DNA of 16,041 nucleotides from Sabulitectum sp964604135 (GTDB taxonomy: Bacteria > Fermentibacterota > Fermentibacteria > Fermentibacterales > JCC-6): contig CAZRXU010000057.1 of the NCBI GenBank assembly GCA_964604135.1, positions 1 to 16,041 of the forward strand, read 5' to 3'. This document shows positions 7,701 through 14,463 of this stretch, one piece after another. The notes under the pieces are model-generated. The model saw only the letters and a list, made by a program, of their open reading frames with translations. It was not told the origin of the DNA and did not search any database. Both the position numbers and the translations under genes were made by a program. Within the stretch, counting starts at the first letter, position 1, and the number at the start of each line of letters is the position of its first letter.

Positions 7701-7742
7701 CCGGCAAATCGCCGCAGCCGGAGGGGTGTGGCGATTTGCCGG
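7701..7742 (+). promoter_or_regulatory. Perfect 13-bp intercistronic hairpin between acpP and fabF
   Basis: The arms CCGGCAAATCGCC (7701-7713) and GGCGATTTGCCGG (7730-7742) are exact reverse complements around a 16-nt loop. The stem can be extended inward by a G-U, a C-G and an A-U pair. The bases after it (ATTAAAG) are not a proper T tract, so this is not a standard terminator. It ends 12 bases before the fabF Shine-Dalgarno. Possible roles are an mRNA stability or processing element protecting the acpP 3' end, or partial attenuation. The structure is certain; role is inference. Confidence 0.6.
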
Positions 7743-7765
7743 ATTAAAGTACCTGGAGGAATTCC

Positions 7766-9019
7766 GTGTCTGATAAACGGGTAGTTGTCACCGGTCTGGG
7801 CGTTTTCAGCCCAATAGGAAATACAGTGTCTGAGGCCTGGGGGAATGCCGTGGCTGGAAACAGCGGTATCGTAAGATTGTCTACGATAGACCCGGAACAG
7901 TTTACCAGTCAGGTTGCCGGCCAGGTGAAAGACTTTGACCCTGTTGAACTGCTGGGTGCCAAAAATGCCAGAAGGAACGACAGATACACACAACTTGCAA
8001 TGGCTGCGGCCGAACAGGCATGGGCCGATTCCGGGCTTTCAGAGGTGTCCATTGATCCAGAGCGTGTGGGAGTTATCATCGGTTCAGGGGTTGGCGGTAT
8101 GGCTACTTTTGAAAAGCAGCACACTGTTGCTATGAACAGGGGGCCTGGAAGAATCAGCTCTTTGTTTGTGCCCATGATGATCAGCAACATGGCTGCAGGG
8201 CAGGTTGCTATCGACCTGAATGCCAAAGGGCCTAACTTCGCAACGGTTACCGCGTGTGCTTCCAGTTCCCACGCGATTGCATCTTCCGTAGATGCGATTC
8301 GTCTTGGCAGGGCTGAAGTAATGGTTACCGGTGGCAGCGAGGCGCCGCTTACCATGATGAGTGTCGGCGGTTTCTGTTCAATGAAAGCGTTGTGTACCGC
8401 ATTCAATGATGAGCCTGAGAAATCATCCAGACCATTCGACAGAGACAGGTCCGGGTTTGTTATTGCGGAAGGTGCCTGTATTATTGTTCTTGAAGAGTTG
8501 TCTCATGCGGAAGCCAGAGGAGCTCATATCATTGCAGAGATTTCAGGTGTTGGTATGTCCTGCGATGCGCACCATATAACAGCTCCTGCACCAGGCGGGG
8601 AGGGGTGCGCCAGGGCCATGAGAATGGCAATGAGTGACGCCGGAATGACTATGTCAGATATTGATTATGTGAATGCCCACGGAACCTCAACTCAGCTCAA
8701 CGATGTCAACGAGACGGATGCGATCAAGGCGGCTCTTGGCAGCCATGCGAAGGAAGTTATGGTGTCAAGCACAAAATCAACACACGGGCATATGCTTGGG
8801 GCCACAGGTGCTATGGAAATTATGCTTACATCCCTAGCCTTGAGTCACGGGCTTGTGCCGCCAACCTCAACTCTAGAGAACCCGGGCGAAGGGTGTGATC
8901 TTGATTACGTGCCGAAAAAAGCAAGAAAAGCAGATATACAGTGTGCTCTCAGCAATTCTCTTGGTTTTGGCGGGCACAATGTCTGTATAGCTCTTCGCAA
9001 GTACAAAGGCGATAGCTGA
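7766..9019 (+). CDS. fabF: Beta-ketoacyl-ACP synthase II
   Basis: FabF condenses acyl-ACP with malonyl-ACP in chain elongation. The 417-aa product has the Cys-His-His triad of elongating synthases: C164 in TACASSSHA, H305 in NAHGTSTQLND and H340 in KSTHGHMLGATGA, plus FDRDRSGFVIAEGA (224-237) and a C-terminal NSLGFGGHN. Length and motifs are standard for FabF; FabB-type enzymes are usually slightly shorter and less likely after acpP. The start is GTG at 7766 with GGAGGA (7755-7760) five bases upstream, and the N-terminal KRVVVTGLGV is canonical from there. The end overlaps the likely CTG start of rnc (CTGA). Confidence 0.96.
   Translation: MSDKRVVVTGLGVFSPIGNTVSEAWGNAVAGNSGIVRLSTIDPEQFTSQVAGQVKDFDPVELLGAKNARRNDRYTQLAMAAAEQAWADSGLSEVSIDPERVGVIIGSGVGGMATFEKQHTVAMNRGPGRISSLFVPMMISNMAAGQVAIDLNAKGPNFATVTACASSSHAIASSVDAIRLGRAEVMVTGGSEAPLTMMSVGGFCSMKALCTAFNDEPEKSSRPFDRDRSGFVIAEGACIIVLEELSHAEARGAHIIAEISGVGMSCDAHHITAPAPGGEGCARAMRMAMSDAGMTMSDIDYVNAHGTSTQLNDVNETDAIKAALGSHAKEVMVSSTKSTHGHMLGATGAMEIMLTSLALSHGLVPPTSTLENPGEGCDLDYVPKKARKADIQCALSNSLGFGGHNVCIALRKYKGDS
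9005..9009 (+). promoter_or_regulatory. Candidate Shine-Dalgarno for a CTG start of rnc
   Basis: AAAGG lies six bases before the CTG at 9016 and inside the last codons of fabF. It is the best ribosome-binding candidate serving the full-length RNase III frame, where no ATG, GTG or TTG exists between the in-frame stop at 9013 and codon 9067. Confidence 0.35.
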
Positions 9020-9669
9020 ATACAGATAAAAGAGACGACCTGAAGCGGCTATTTGGCCGCTCCGAGTTGTTGCGTATTGCTCTTACTCACAGATCTGTTT
9101 CCCATGCGGAAAACAACGAGCGTCTTGAGTTCCTGGGCGATGCGGTTATAGAGCTTGCTGTGAGGTGGGGGCTTGTTTCGGACAATTCTGAGGCTTCCGA
9201 AGGTGAGCTTACCAGAATGAAGATAGGTCTTGTAAGGAAAGCTACCCTTGCAAGATGTGCAGACAGGTTGGGATTGAGAGAGAGTATAGTGACCGGAATA
9301 GCTTTTGGCAGTGGGCCTGTTCCAGATGCCGTGGCTGCAGATGCCTATGAAGCAGTAGTTGGAGCTTTGTTTGTTGACTCGGGGTTCAGCAGTGCATTTC
9401 GTTTTGTCATGGAAACCCTTTTGTCAAAAGAAGAGATCAGCAGTTCCGGTGATGCTAAAACGGTTCTTCAGGAATACTGTCAAGCCAGGGGAGGGTCTTT
9501 GCCTGTATACACAACGGATTTAACAGCCGGGCCATCTCATGATCCGGTTTTTTATATCAGCGTATCAGTAAAAGGTTTAGTGCTGGGCACCGGCCGGGCA
9601 TCAAGTAAAAAAAAGGCACAGGAACTGGCGGCTGCAGAAGCACTTCAGGCCCTTGAAGGGAAGGACTAA
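9016..9669 (+). CDS. rnc: Ribonuclease III, probable CTG start
   Basis: RNase III cuts double-stranded RNA in rRNA precursors and structured mRNAs. The endonuclease domain has the signature NERLEFLGDAVIEL with acidic residues E35, E38 and D42, then D109 and E112 in ADAYEAVVGA (numbered from CTG 9016). A C-terminal dsRNA-binding domain runs from about residue 146 (DAKTVLQEYCQARGG) to the end, with the lysine patch SSKKKAQELAA. The first ordinary start, TTG 9067, would give only 200 aa beginning at LRIALTHRS, losing the first helix. The frame upstream encodes LKRLFGRSELL, as expected for that helix, and is open back to CTG 9016, which overlaps the fabF stop as CTGA; CTG 9040 is an alternative. 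With CTG 9016 the product is 217 aa and the active-site residues fall close to their E. coli positions. Function is certain; the start is inference. Confidence 0.85.
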   Translation: MNTDKRDDLKRLFGRSELLRIALTHRSVSHAENNERLEFLGDAVIELAVRWGLVSDNSEASEGELTRMKIGLVRKATLARCADRLGLRESIVTGIAFGSGPVPDAVAADAYEAVVGALFVDSGFSSAFRFVMETLLSKEEISSSGDAKTVLQEYCQARGGSLPVYTTDLTAGPSHDPVFYISVSVKGLVLGTGRASSKKKAQELAAAEALQALEGKD

Positions 9670-10824
9670 ATGAACTATATGCTTAATGAAGATTTACAGG
9701 CTATAAAAGAAATCTGTATTGAAATAGGAGAGAAACACATTCTTCCCATAAGAGCAGAGCTTGACGAGGAGAACAAGTTTCCAAGAGAAATCATGAATAT
9801 TATGGCACAGAGTGATCTGTTCACCATATACATTCCCGAGGAATATGGTGGAACCGGTATGGGCAGTATGGCACTTGCTGTGGCCACAGAAGAGCTAAGC
9901 CGCTACTGCGGTGGCGTTGCTGTGTCTTACGCAGCCAATGCTCTGGGTGCCATGCCTATTCTTCTCATGGGCTCGGAAGCACAGAAGAAGAAGTATCTTC
10001 CACAGCTCGCCTCCGGAGAAAAGCTCTGTGCGTTTGCACTTACCGAGCCTGAAGCCGGAAGCGATGCAGGTGGCGTAAAAACAAGAGCTATTAAAGACGG
10101 CGACCACTACATACTAAATGGAACAAAGCAGTGGATTACCAACGGCGGCGAGGCTCAGATCTACACTGTTATTGCTCTTACAGACCCTGAAAGAGGTGCC
10201 CGCGGAGCAAGTGCATTTATCGTTGAAGAGGGTACCCCTGGTTTCAGCTACGGCAAGAAAGAGAACAAAATGGGTATTAGGGCTTCCGCCACCCGGGAGC
10301 TTATTTTTGAAGACTGCAGAATACCCGCGGAAAACCTTATTTCACGCGAGGGGTTTGGATTCATGGTTGCAATGAAGACCCTTGATAATTCCAGGCCAGG
10401 GGTGGCAGCTCAGGCGGTTGGAATAGCCCAGGGCGCTCTTGATGAAGCTTTGAAATATTCCAACGAAAGAAAGCAGTTTGGAGTGAAGATAAACTCATTC
10501 CAGGGGCTTCAGTTCATGCTTGCAGACATGGGAACCCAGATCGAGGCTGCCAGGGCTCTTACTTATACTGCCGCAGGCCTGATAGACAGTGGGGCAAAGA
10601 ATTTCAACAAGGTTTCCGCAATGGCGAAGGTGTTTGCTAGTGATGTTGCCATGAAGGTAACAACTGATGCTGTTCAGATTCTTGGAGGGTACGGTTACAT
10701 GAAAGAATATCCTGTCGAGAAGATGATGCGCGATGCTAAAATTACACAGATCTATGAGGGAACAAACCAGATACAGAGAAGTGTAATAGCCAAAGCAATG
10801 ATAAAAGAAGCACACAGAAAGTAG
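9670..10824 (+). CDS. Acyl-CoA dehydrogenase (short-chain/butyryl-CoA dehydrogenase-like)
   Basis: This FAD enzyme interconverts acyl-CoA and trans-2-enoyl-CoA, passing electrons to or from an electron-transfer flavoprotein. The 384-aa product has the standard layout: N-terminal helical domain, a middle beta domain with CAFALTEPEAGSDAG (120-134) and GTKQWITNGG (151-160), and a C-terminal helical domain with ERKQFG (266-271) and ILGGYGYMKEYPVE (337-350). The catalytic base is E363 in QIYEGTNQIQR, the site used by SCAD/MCAD/Bcd-type enzymes rather than by isovaleryl- or long-chain types. ATG follows the rnc stop with no gap and GGGAAGGA just upstream. With etfB and the ferredoxin-etfA immediately after, an electron-bifurcating Bcd-like complex is likely. 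Acyl chain specificity is unknown. Confidence 0.93.
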   Translation: MNYMLNEDLQAIKEICIEIGEKHILPIRAELDEENKFPREIMNIMAQSDLFTIYIPEEYGGTGMGSMALAVATEELSRYCGGVAVSYAANALGAMPILLMGSEAQKKKYLPQLASGEKLCAFALTEPEAGSDAGGVKTRAIKDGDHYILNGTKQWITNGGEAQIYTVIALTDPERGARGASAFIVEEGTPGFSYGKKENKMGIRASATRELIFEDCRIPAENLISREGFGFMVAMKTLDNSRPGVAAQAVGIAQGALDEALKYSNERKQFGVKINSFQGLQFMLADMGTQIEAARALTYTAAGLIDSGAKNFNKVSAMAKVFASDVAMKVTTDAVQILGGYGYMKEYPVEKMMRDAKITQIYEGTNQIQRSVIAKAMIKEAHRK

Positions 10825-10829
10825 GAGTG

Positions 10830-11618
10830 ATGAAGTTCGTTGTTGCCGTAAAGCAGGTACCGGACACTGCAGAGGTCAGGATTGACCCGGAAAGGGGTAC
10901 CCTGATTCGCGATGGTGTGCCGTCGATAATGAATCCCTTTGACACATATGCTCTGGAAGAGGCAATGAGGTGGCGTGATGAGCTGGGAGGAGTGGTAACA
11001 GTTATTACCATGGGCCCTCCACAGGCGGAATCGGTGCTCAAAGAGGCAATTTCCATGGGAGCAGACGATGCCATACTCATAAGCGACAGAGCTTTTGCAG
11101 GTGCCGATACATGGGCCACCAGCCACACACTGGCTGCTGCTGTGGTACAACTCGGTGATGTTGATGTTGTGTTCTTTGGCAAGCAGGCAATTGACGGGGA
11201 TACGGCACAAACAGGTCCAAGCGTTGCGGCATCTCTTGACTGGCCTCAGGTTACATTTGTGGGAAAGGTCAGAGAGCTGAACAAGGATTTTATCACAGCC
11301 GAGCGATATGTTGAAACAGGTATGCAGGTTGTGCAGGCCCAGCTTCCGGTTGTGCTTACAATCCTGAAAGATGCCAATGTTCCAAGGGTACCTTCTCTCC
11401 GGGGAAAGATGAAATCGAGGAAGGCTCAGATACCTGTGTGGAAACTCAGCGATCTCGGTCTCACCGAGGCAGAGACCGGGCTTAACGGGTCTCCCACAAA
11501 AGTTGTGGTAACAGCCACTCCTGAAGCCAGAACTGGCGGTCAGATACACGAGGGTAGTACGGAAGACCTTGTCACAAGGCTTGCTGATCTGCTTCTTGGA
11601 GAAGGGGGTGAGGCTTAG
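10830..11618 (+). CDS. etfB: Electron-transfer flavoprotein beta subunit, bifurcating-type signature
   Basis: EtfB forms the Etf heterodimer that shuttles electrons to or from acyl-CoA dehydrogenase. From ATG 10830 it is 262 aa. KFVVAVKQVPDT at the N-terminus, NPFDTYALEEAMRW (35-48) and the VPSLRGKMKSRK region (187-198) are family features. The loop AIDGDTAQTGP (120-130) resembles the version reported for bifurcating Etfs, where it binds a second FAD, rather than the AIDDDCNQTGQ of AMP-binding respiratory Etfs. The start lies in GTGATG: GTG 10827 overlaps the AGGAG element, and ATG 10830 matches the usual MKxVVxVKQVPDT. The gene starts five bases after the dehydrogenase stop and ends in TAG one base before etfA. 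Bifurcation is a family-based inference. Confidence 0.93.
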   Translation: MKFVVAVKQVPDTAEVRIDPERGTLIRDGVPSIMNPFDTYALEEAMRWRDELGGVVTVITMGPPQAESVLKEAISMGADDAILISDRAFAGADTWATSHTLAAAVVQLGDVDVVFFGKQAIDGDTAQTGPSVAASLDWPQVTFVGKVRELNKDFITAERYVETGMQVVQAQLPVVLTILKDANVPRVPSLRGKMKSRKAQIPVWKLSDLGLTEAETGLNGSPTKVVVTATPEARTGGQIHEGSTEDLVTRLADLLLGEGGEA

Positions 11619-11619
11619 C

Positions 11620-12816
11620 ATGAGTGGATTCCTCGAAATAAAAGACAGCTGTACAGGTTGTGGTATCTGCGTGAAAACCTGTCCTGTTCAGGCTCTCTCC
11701 ATCAACGATAACAAAAGAGCTGTTGTTTCAGATGCGTGTACGCTGTGCAGTATCTGTGTGGATTCCTGCCCGTTCCAGTCCCTTGCCGTTCATCATTCAT
11801 TCGGCGGTAATGAAGAACAGCTGGCGAAGTATTCAGGAATTCTTGTTCTGTGTGAAATGAGAAACGGCTCTCCGGACAGAAGCACATATGAGCTTCTGGG
11901 AGAGGCACGAAAGCTTTCAGCAGGTGAAAAAGAAGTGTCTGTTCTGCTTGTAGCAGCTGATCCGTCTGATGCTCCGGAGAAACTTATCCACGCAGGAGCA
12001 GATCGGGTAATAGTGGCTGAACACAGCAGCTTTGAGCACTTCTCAACAGAACCCTGGAGCAGCGTTCTCACCCATGTAATTACCGAGTATATGCCTGAGA
12101 TAGTTCTGGCAGCTGCAACCACAACAGGCAGAGATGTTATGCCCAGAGTTTCTAAAATACTCGATACAGGTCTTACCGCAGATTGTACCGATCTTAAAAT
12201 CGATGCAGACAGCGGTATGCTTATGCAGACCCGCCCAGCGTTTGGTGGAAACATCATGGCTACAATCGTGTGTGACAGAACCAGACCGCAGATGTCAACG
12301 GTACGGCCCGGCGTAATGAAACCAATGGAGATTGATACATCCAGAATCGGAGAAGTTGTTAGTCTGCAGGTTACAGAGGAGATGACAAGGAACAGATCAA
12401 AGGTTCTTGAGTTCGTTCCGTCTGCCGGAGACGAAGTTGATATTACCGAAGCCGAGGTAGTTATCTCTGGTGGCAGGGGGATGAAAAATCCAGAGAACTT
12501 CAGCATTCTTCACGACCTGGCTCATCTGCTTGGCGGAACTGTAGGGGCAAGCCGTGCAGCTGTAGACAACGGCTGGATCGAATACCCCAGACAGGTTGGT
12601 CAAACAGGAAAAACTGTTCAGCCTAAAACATACCTTGCCGTAGGCATTTCCGGGGCAGTTCAGCACCGGGTTGGTATGCAGTCTTCAGACACCATCTATG
12701 CTGTTAACAAAGACCGCGATGCAAACATATTCCAGTTCTGCACCGAAGGTTTTGTAGGGGATCTGTTTGAAATAATCCCCGCTCTGGTTAAAGAGATAGA
12801 GAAACGCAGAGGATAG
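11620..12816 (+). CDS. etfA: Electron-transfer flavoprotein alpha subunit with N-terminal 2[4Fe-4S] ferredoxin domain
   Basis: This 398-aa fusion starts with a ferredoxin domain carrying two complete cluster motifs: C11, C14, C17, C21 and C40, C43, C46, C50, each followed by Pro. An EtfA N-terminal domain follows from about 70 and the FAD domain from about 270, with SGGRGMKNPENF (283-294), GASRAAVDNGW (309-319), QVGQTGKTVQPKTYLAVGIS (325-344) and AVQHRVGMQSS (346-356). Ferredoxin-extended EtfA subunits of about this length are known in caffeyl-CoA reductase (CarE) and lactate dehydrogenase (LctC) complexes, which couple NADH, ferredoxin and a high-potential acceptor. The ATG is supported by GGGGGTGAGG ending six bases upstream; the frame is open further left but that part overlaps etfB. 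It probably acts with the two preceding genes as an electron-bifurcating or confurcating complex. Confidence 0.93.
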   Translation: MSGFLEIKDSCTGCGICVKTCPVQALSINDNKRAVVSDACTLCSICVDSCPFQSLAVHHSFGGNEEQLAKYSGILVLCEMRNGSPDRSTYELLGEARKLSAGEKEVSVLLVAADPSDAPEKLIHAGADRVIVAEHSSFEHFSTEPWSSVLTHVITEYMPEIVLAAATTTGRDVMPRVSKILDTGLTADCTDLKIDADSGMLMQTRPAFGGNIMATIVCDRTRPQMSTVRPGVMKPMEIDTSRIGEVVSLQVTEEMTRNRSKVLEFVPSAGDEVDITEAEVVISGGRGMKNPENFSILHDLAHLLGGTVGASRAAVDNGWIEYPRQVGQTGKTVQPKTYLAVGISGAVQHRVGMQSSDTIYAVNKDRDANIFQFCTEGFVGDLFEIIPALVKEIEKRRG

Positions 12817-12822
12817 ACTGCG

Positions 12823-13806
12823 TTGAACGATTCAGAAGCCCCTGTGGTGTTCGAGAAGTATTCGGCCACAGGGGTTCTTCATGTACATACTACCAGGTCT
12901 GATGGATACGGAGAACCGGAAGAAATTGTTCAGGCAGGCGTCAAAGCCGGGCTGGATTTCATTGCGTTTAATGATCACAGAAATCTTACACTTATGGAGG
13001 AAGGCTGGCACGGCAGGGTCACTGGTGGACTGATGTCTATTATTGGTGCCGAACTGCAGCACACAGATTTGAAAAGTCACCTTCTTGTTTACGGTGTAGA
13101 GAGCATAAGGCCTGTGGGCCACATACTGGATCAGCTAAACACTGTTCTTGATATGAACGGTATTGCCATAATAGCCCACCCGGTTGAAATGAGGCCATTT
13201 GTTCCAGGAATCGGGGAGTACCCCTGGGGCTTTGGAACAGAGCCTCCTGTCAGCGGTGTTGAAGGCTGGAACTGGATGAGCAGCTGGAAGGGAAGGCTTA
13301 GCTTGTTTAACGCCTGGAGCCGGATACACCATCCGGATAAAAAGGTAGTGAGCCCGCCGGAAGAGGCTGTTGATATGTGGTTTGAAACAGGAGGCTGTCT
13401 TATCGGTGGTGCCGATGCCCACGCTCATCGTTTTTTAGGCAAAGAAATTTTCGGTTACGAAATGCTTTTCAGCAGAGTTAGAACTCACCTTCTTCTAGAC
13501 AAACCATTCACAGAACCAGGCCAGTTTACAGAGGCACTCAGGTACGGAAAGTGCTTTGTAAGCAACGCCATAGCAGGAGACGCTTCCGATTATCGGTCTG
13601 CTGTTTACCATGGGGAACTGTATCTGAAACTTCCGGATGATTGTGAGGTAGTAATTAAACAGTACAGAGAACCCCAGGCAGACGCGGTGGCTCTGAACAA
13701 GGGAACGCACAATCTGGGCCAGGTTACCCTTCCTGTTTGTGTTGAAGTACGCAGGAACCATCGAACGTGGATTGTACAGGGGTTGGGTGCAGAACAGGCT
13801 AACTGA
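12823..13806 (+). CDS. PHP-domain metal-dependent hydrolase (phosphoesterase family)
   Basis: PHP proteins bind two or three metal ions and usually hydrolyse phosphoesters; the substrate here is unknown. The 327-aa product shows the PHP motifs in order: LHVHTTRSDG with H20, H22 and D27; FNDH with D51 and H52; IGAE with E77; IIAHPVE with H119; and GGADAHAH with D198 and H200. The N-terminal 250 residues make the catalytic domain, and the last 75 or so look like a beta-rich appendage (LYLKLPDDCEVVIKQY). There is no signal peptide, so it should be cytoplasmic. The start is TTG with AGAGGA nine bases upstream; in-frame GTG codons 8 and 9 are less well placed. It begins six bases after etfA. An inverted repeat lies in codons 6-18. 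CehA/McbA-like members have a similar layout, but assignment below PHP is not possible. Confidence 0.85.
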   Translation: MNDSEAPVVFEKYSATGVLHVHTTRSDGYGEPEEIVQAGVKAGLDFIAFNDHRNLTLMEEGWHGRVTGGLMSIIGAELQHTDLKSHLLVYGVESIRPVGHILDQLNTVLDMNGIAIIAHPVEMRPFVPGIGEYPWGFGTEPPVSGVEGWNWMSSWKGRLSLFNAWSRIHHPDKKVVSPPEEAVDMWFETGGCLIGGADAHAHRFLGKEIFGYEMLFSRVRTHLLLDKPFTEPGQFTEALRYGKCFVSNAIAGDASDYRSAVYHGELYLKLPDDCEVVIKQYREPQADAVALNKGTHNLGQVTLPVCVEVRRNHRTWIVQGLGAEQAN

Positions 13807-13823
13807 AGGGAAGAGGCAAAGCG

Positions 13824-14300
13824 ATGAAAGCACTGGTTCCATGGCTTACAGTTGTACTGGCATGCTGTGTATCCGCTTCCCCGGTTGATACAGCATACGA
13901 TCTGCTTGACGCTGTTGCGTGGCAGGACGGCTATGCTCTGGAGGGTCTTGTTTCCAGCGATCTTTACACAGCGTTTACAGAATTTATCGATCAGATAAGG
14001 GCACTTCACGATGAGGATCCTGTTCTTGTAGAGAGCATTCTTCAGAGCAGGTACAGAGGAAGAATAACTGTTGCGGATTTCGAATCTCTGAACAATCAGG
14101 AGATCCTCGGGGTACTTCTGGGCGAAGTTGTTATTCAACCGGATGAACAGGTAATGCGTGAAACAGCCGAGATGGAAGGAAGGATCGCCACAGTTGTCAT
14201 TTACTATTTCAACGGAGCTTCCGTCTCTTTCGATATGGTGTGGGAAGACGGAGACTGGCGGATAACAGACACAAGCCTTCTCGCCTACCTGTTTCACTGA
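13824..14300 (+). CDS. Small exported protein of unknown function, possible lipoprotein
   Basis: I do not recognise a specific family. The 158-aa product begins with a basic residue and a hydrophobic segment (LVPWLTVVLACCVSA), so it is exported. VLAC at 11-14 could be a loose lipobox with C14 lipidated, or signal peptidase I could cut near ASA-SPV at about 18-20. The mature part alternates helices (AYDLLDAVAWQDGYALEGLV; FTEFIDQIRAL) with a C-terminal beta portion (RIATVVIYYFNGASVSFDMV, then WEDGDWRITDTSLL). This resembles small NTF2-like or DUF4878-like secreted proteins in pattern only. ATG is supported by GGGAAGAGG and lies 17 bases after the PHP gene, so it is probably the last gene of the long unit. 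No catalytic motif is visible. Confidence 0.75.
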   Translation: MKALVPWLTVVLACCVSASPVDTAYDLLDAVAWQDGYALEGLVSSDLYTAFTEFIDQIRALHDEDPVLVESILQSRYRGRITVADFESLNNQEILGVLLGEVVIQPDEQVMRETAEMEGRIATVVIYYFNGASVSFDMVWEDGDWRITDTSLLAYLFH

Positions 14301-14463
14301 CAGACCATAGTTATCATTTACTGAAGTACTTTCCCGTCCAGGGTGCCTCAGGCAGACTTGACTATGTGTATCTATCGTAAACCTGCTGCTCCAATCGTTC
14401 CTCAGCCAGTTGACATTAGAATCGGCCGGGTTAATCTTGCAAAGTAGGAGAGAGGAAGGCACA
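14301..14463 (+). other. Longest intergenic gap, likely boundary of the long transcription unit
   Basis: No coding sequence with a ribosome-binding site was found in these 163 bases. No GC-rich stem with a T tract was found after the small exported protein, so termination there is not evident. CATAGT near 14306 recurs inverted (ACTATG near 14360), too short and too far apart to mean much. The right end holds the candidate promoter and leader for the secreted protein. Confidence 0.5.
14410..14437 (+). promoter_or_regulatory. Candidate sigma70-type promoter for the T9SS-sorted protein
   Basis: A perfect -35 TTGACA (14410-14415) is followed after 16 bases by TAATCT (14432-14437), which keeps the most important -10 positions (TA at the start, T at the end) but matches only three of six. 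Transcription from about 14444 would give a 20-nt leader filled by the ribosome-binding site AGGAGAGAGGAAGG. Location in the longest gap supports it. If the organism is FCB-like, its main promoter consensus may differ, so confidence is modest. Confidence 0.35.

Noticed and set aside
11456..11478. Inverted repeat CGGTCTC/GAGACCG inside etfB
   Set aside because: It is only 7 bp in the middle of a coding region, without a T tract or boundary position; probably chance.
11569..11619. Upstream extension of the etfA frame into etfB
   Set aside because: ATG 11620 has a strong ribosome-binding site and the extra residues are out-of-frame etfB sequence.
10752..11621. Long open frame on the - strand (289 codons) opposite etfB
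   Set aside because: It exactly shadows etfB, has no recognisable motif or ribosome-binding site, and its composition (Cys, His and Ser rich) is that of an antisense frame.
11793..12506. Open frame on the - strand (237 codons) opposite etfA
   Set aside because: It lies entirely over a well-supported etfA, with a Ser-rich low-information translation and no family features.
14410..14463. TTG start for the T9SS-sorted protein
   Set aside because: It would place 18 polar residues before a good signal peptide and lacks a Shine-Dalgarno; GTG 14464 has a very strong one.
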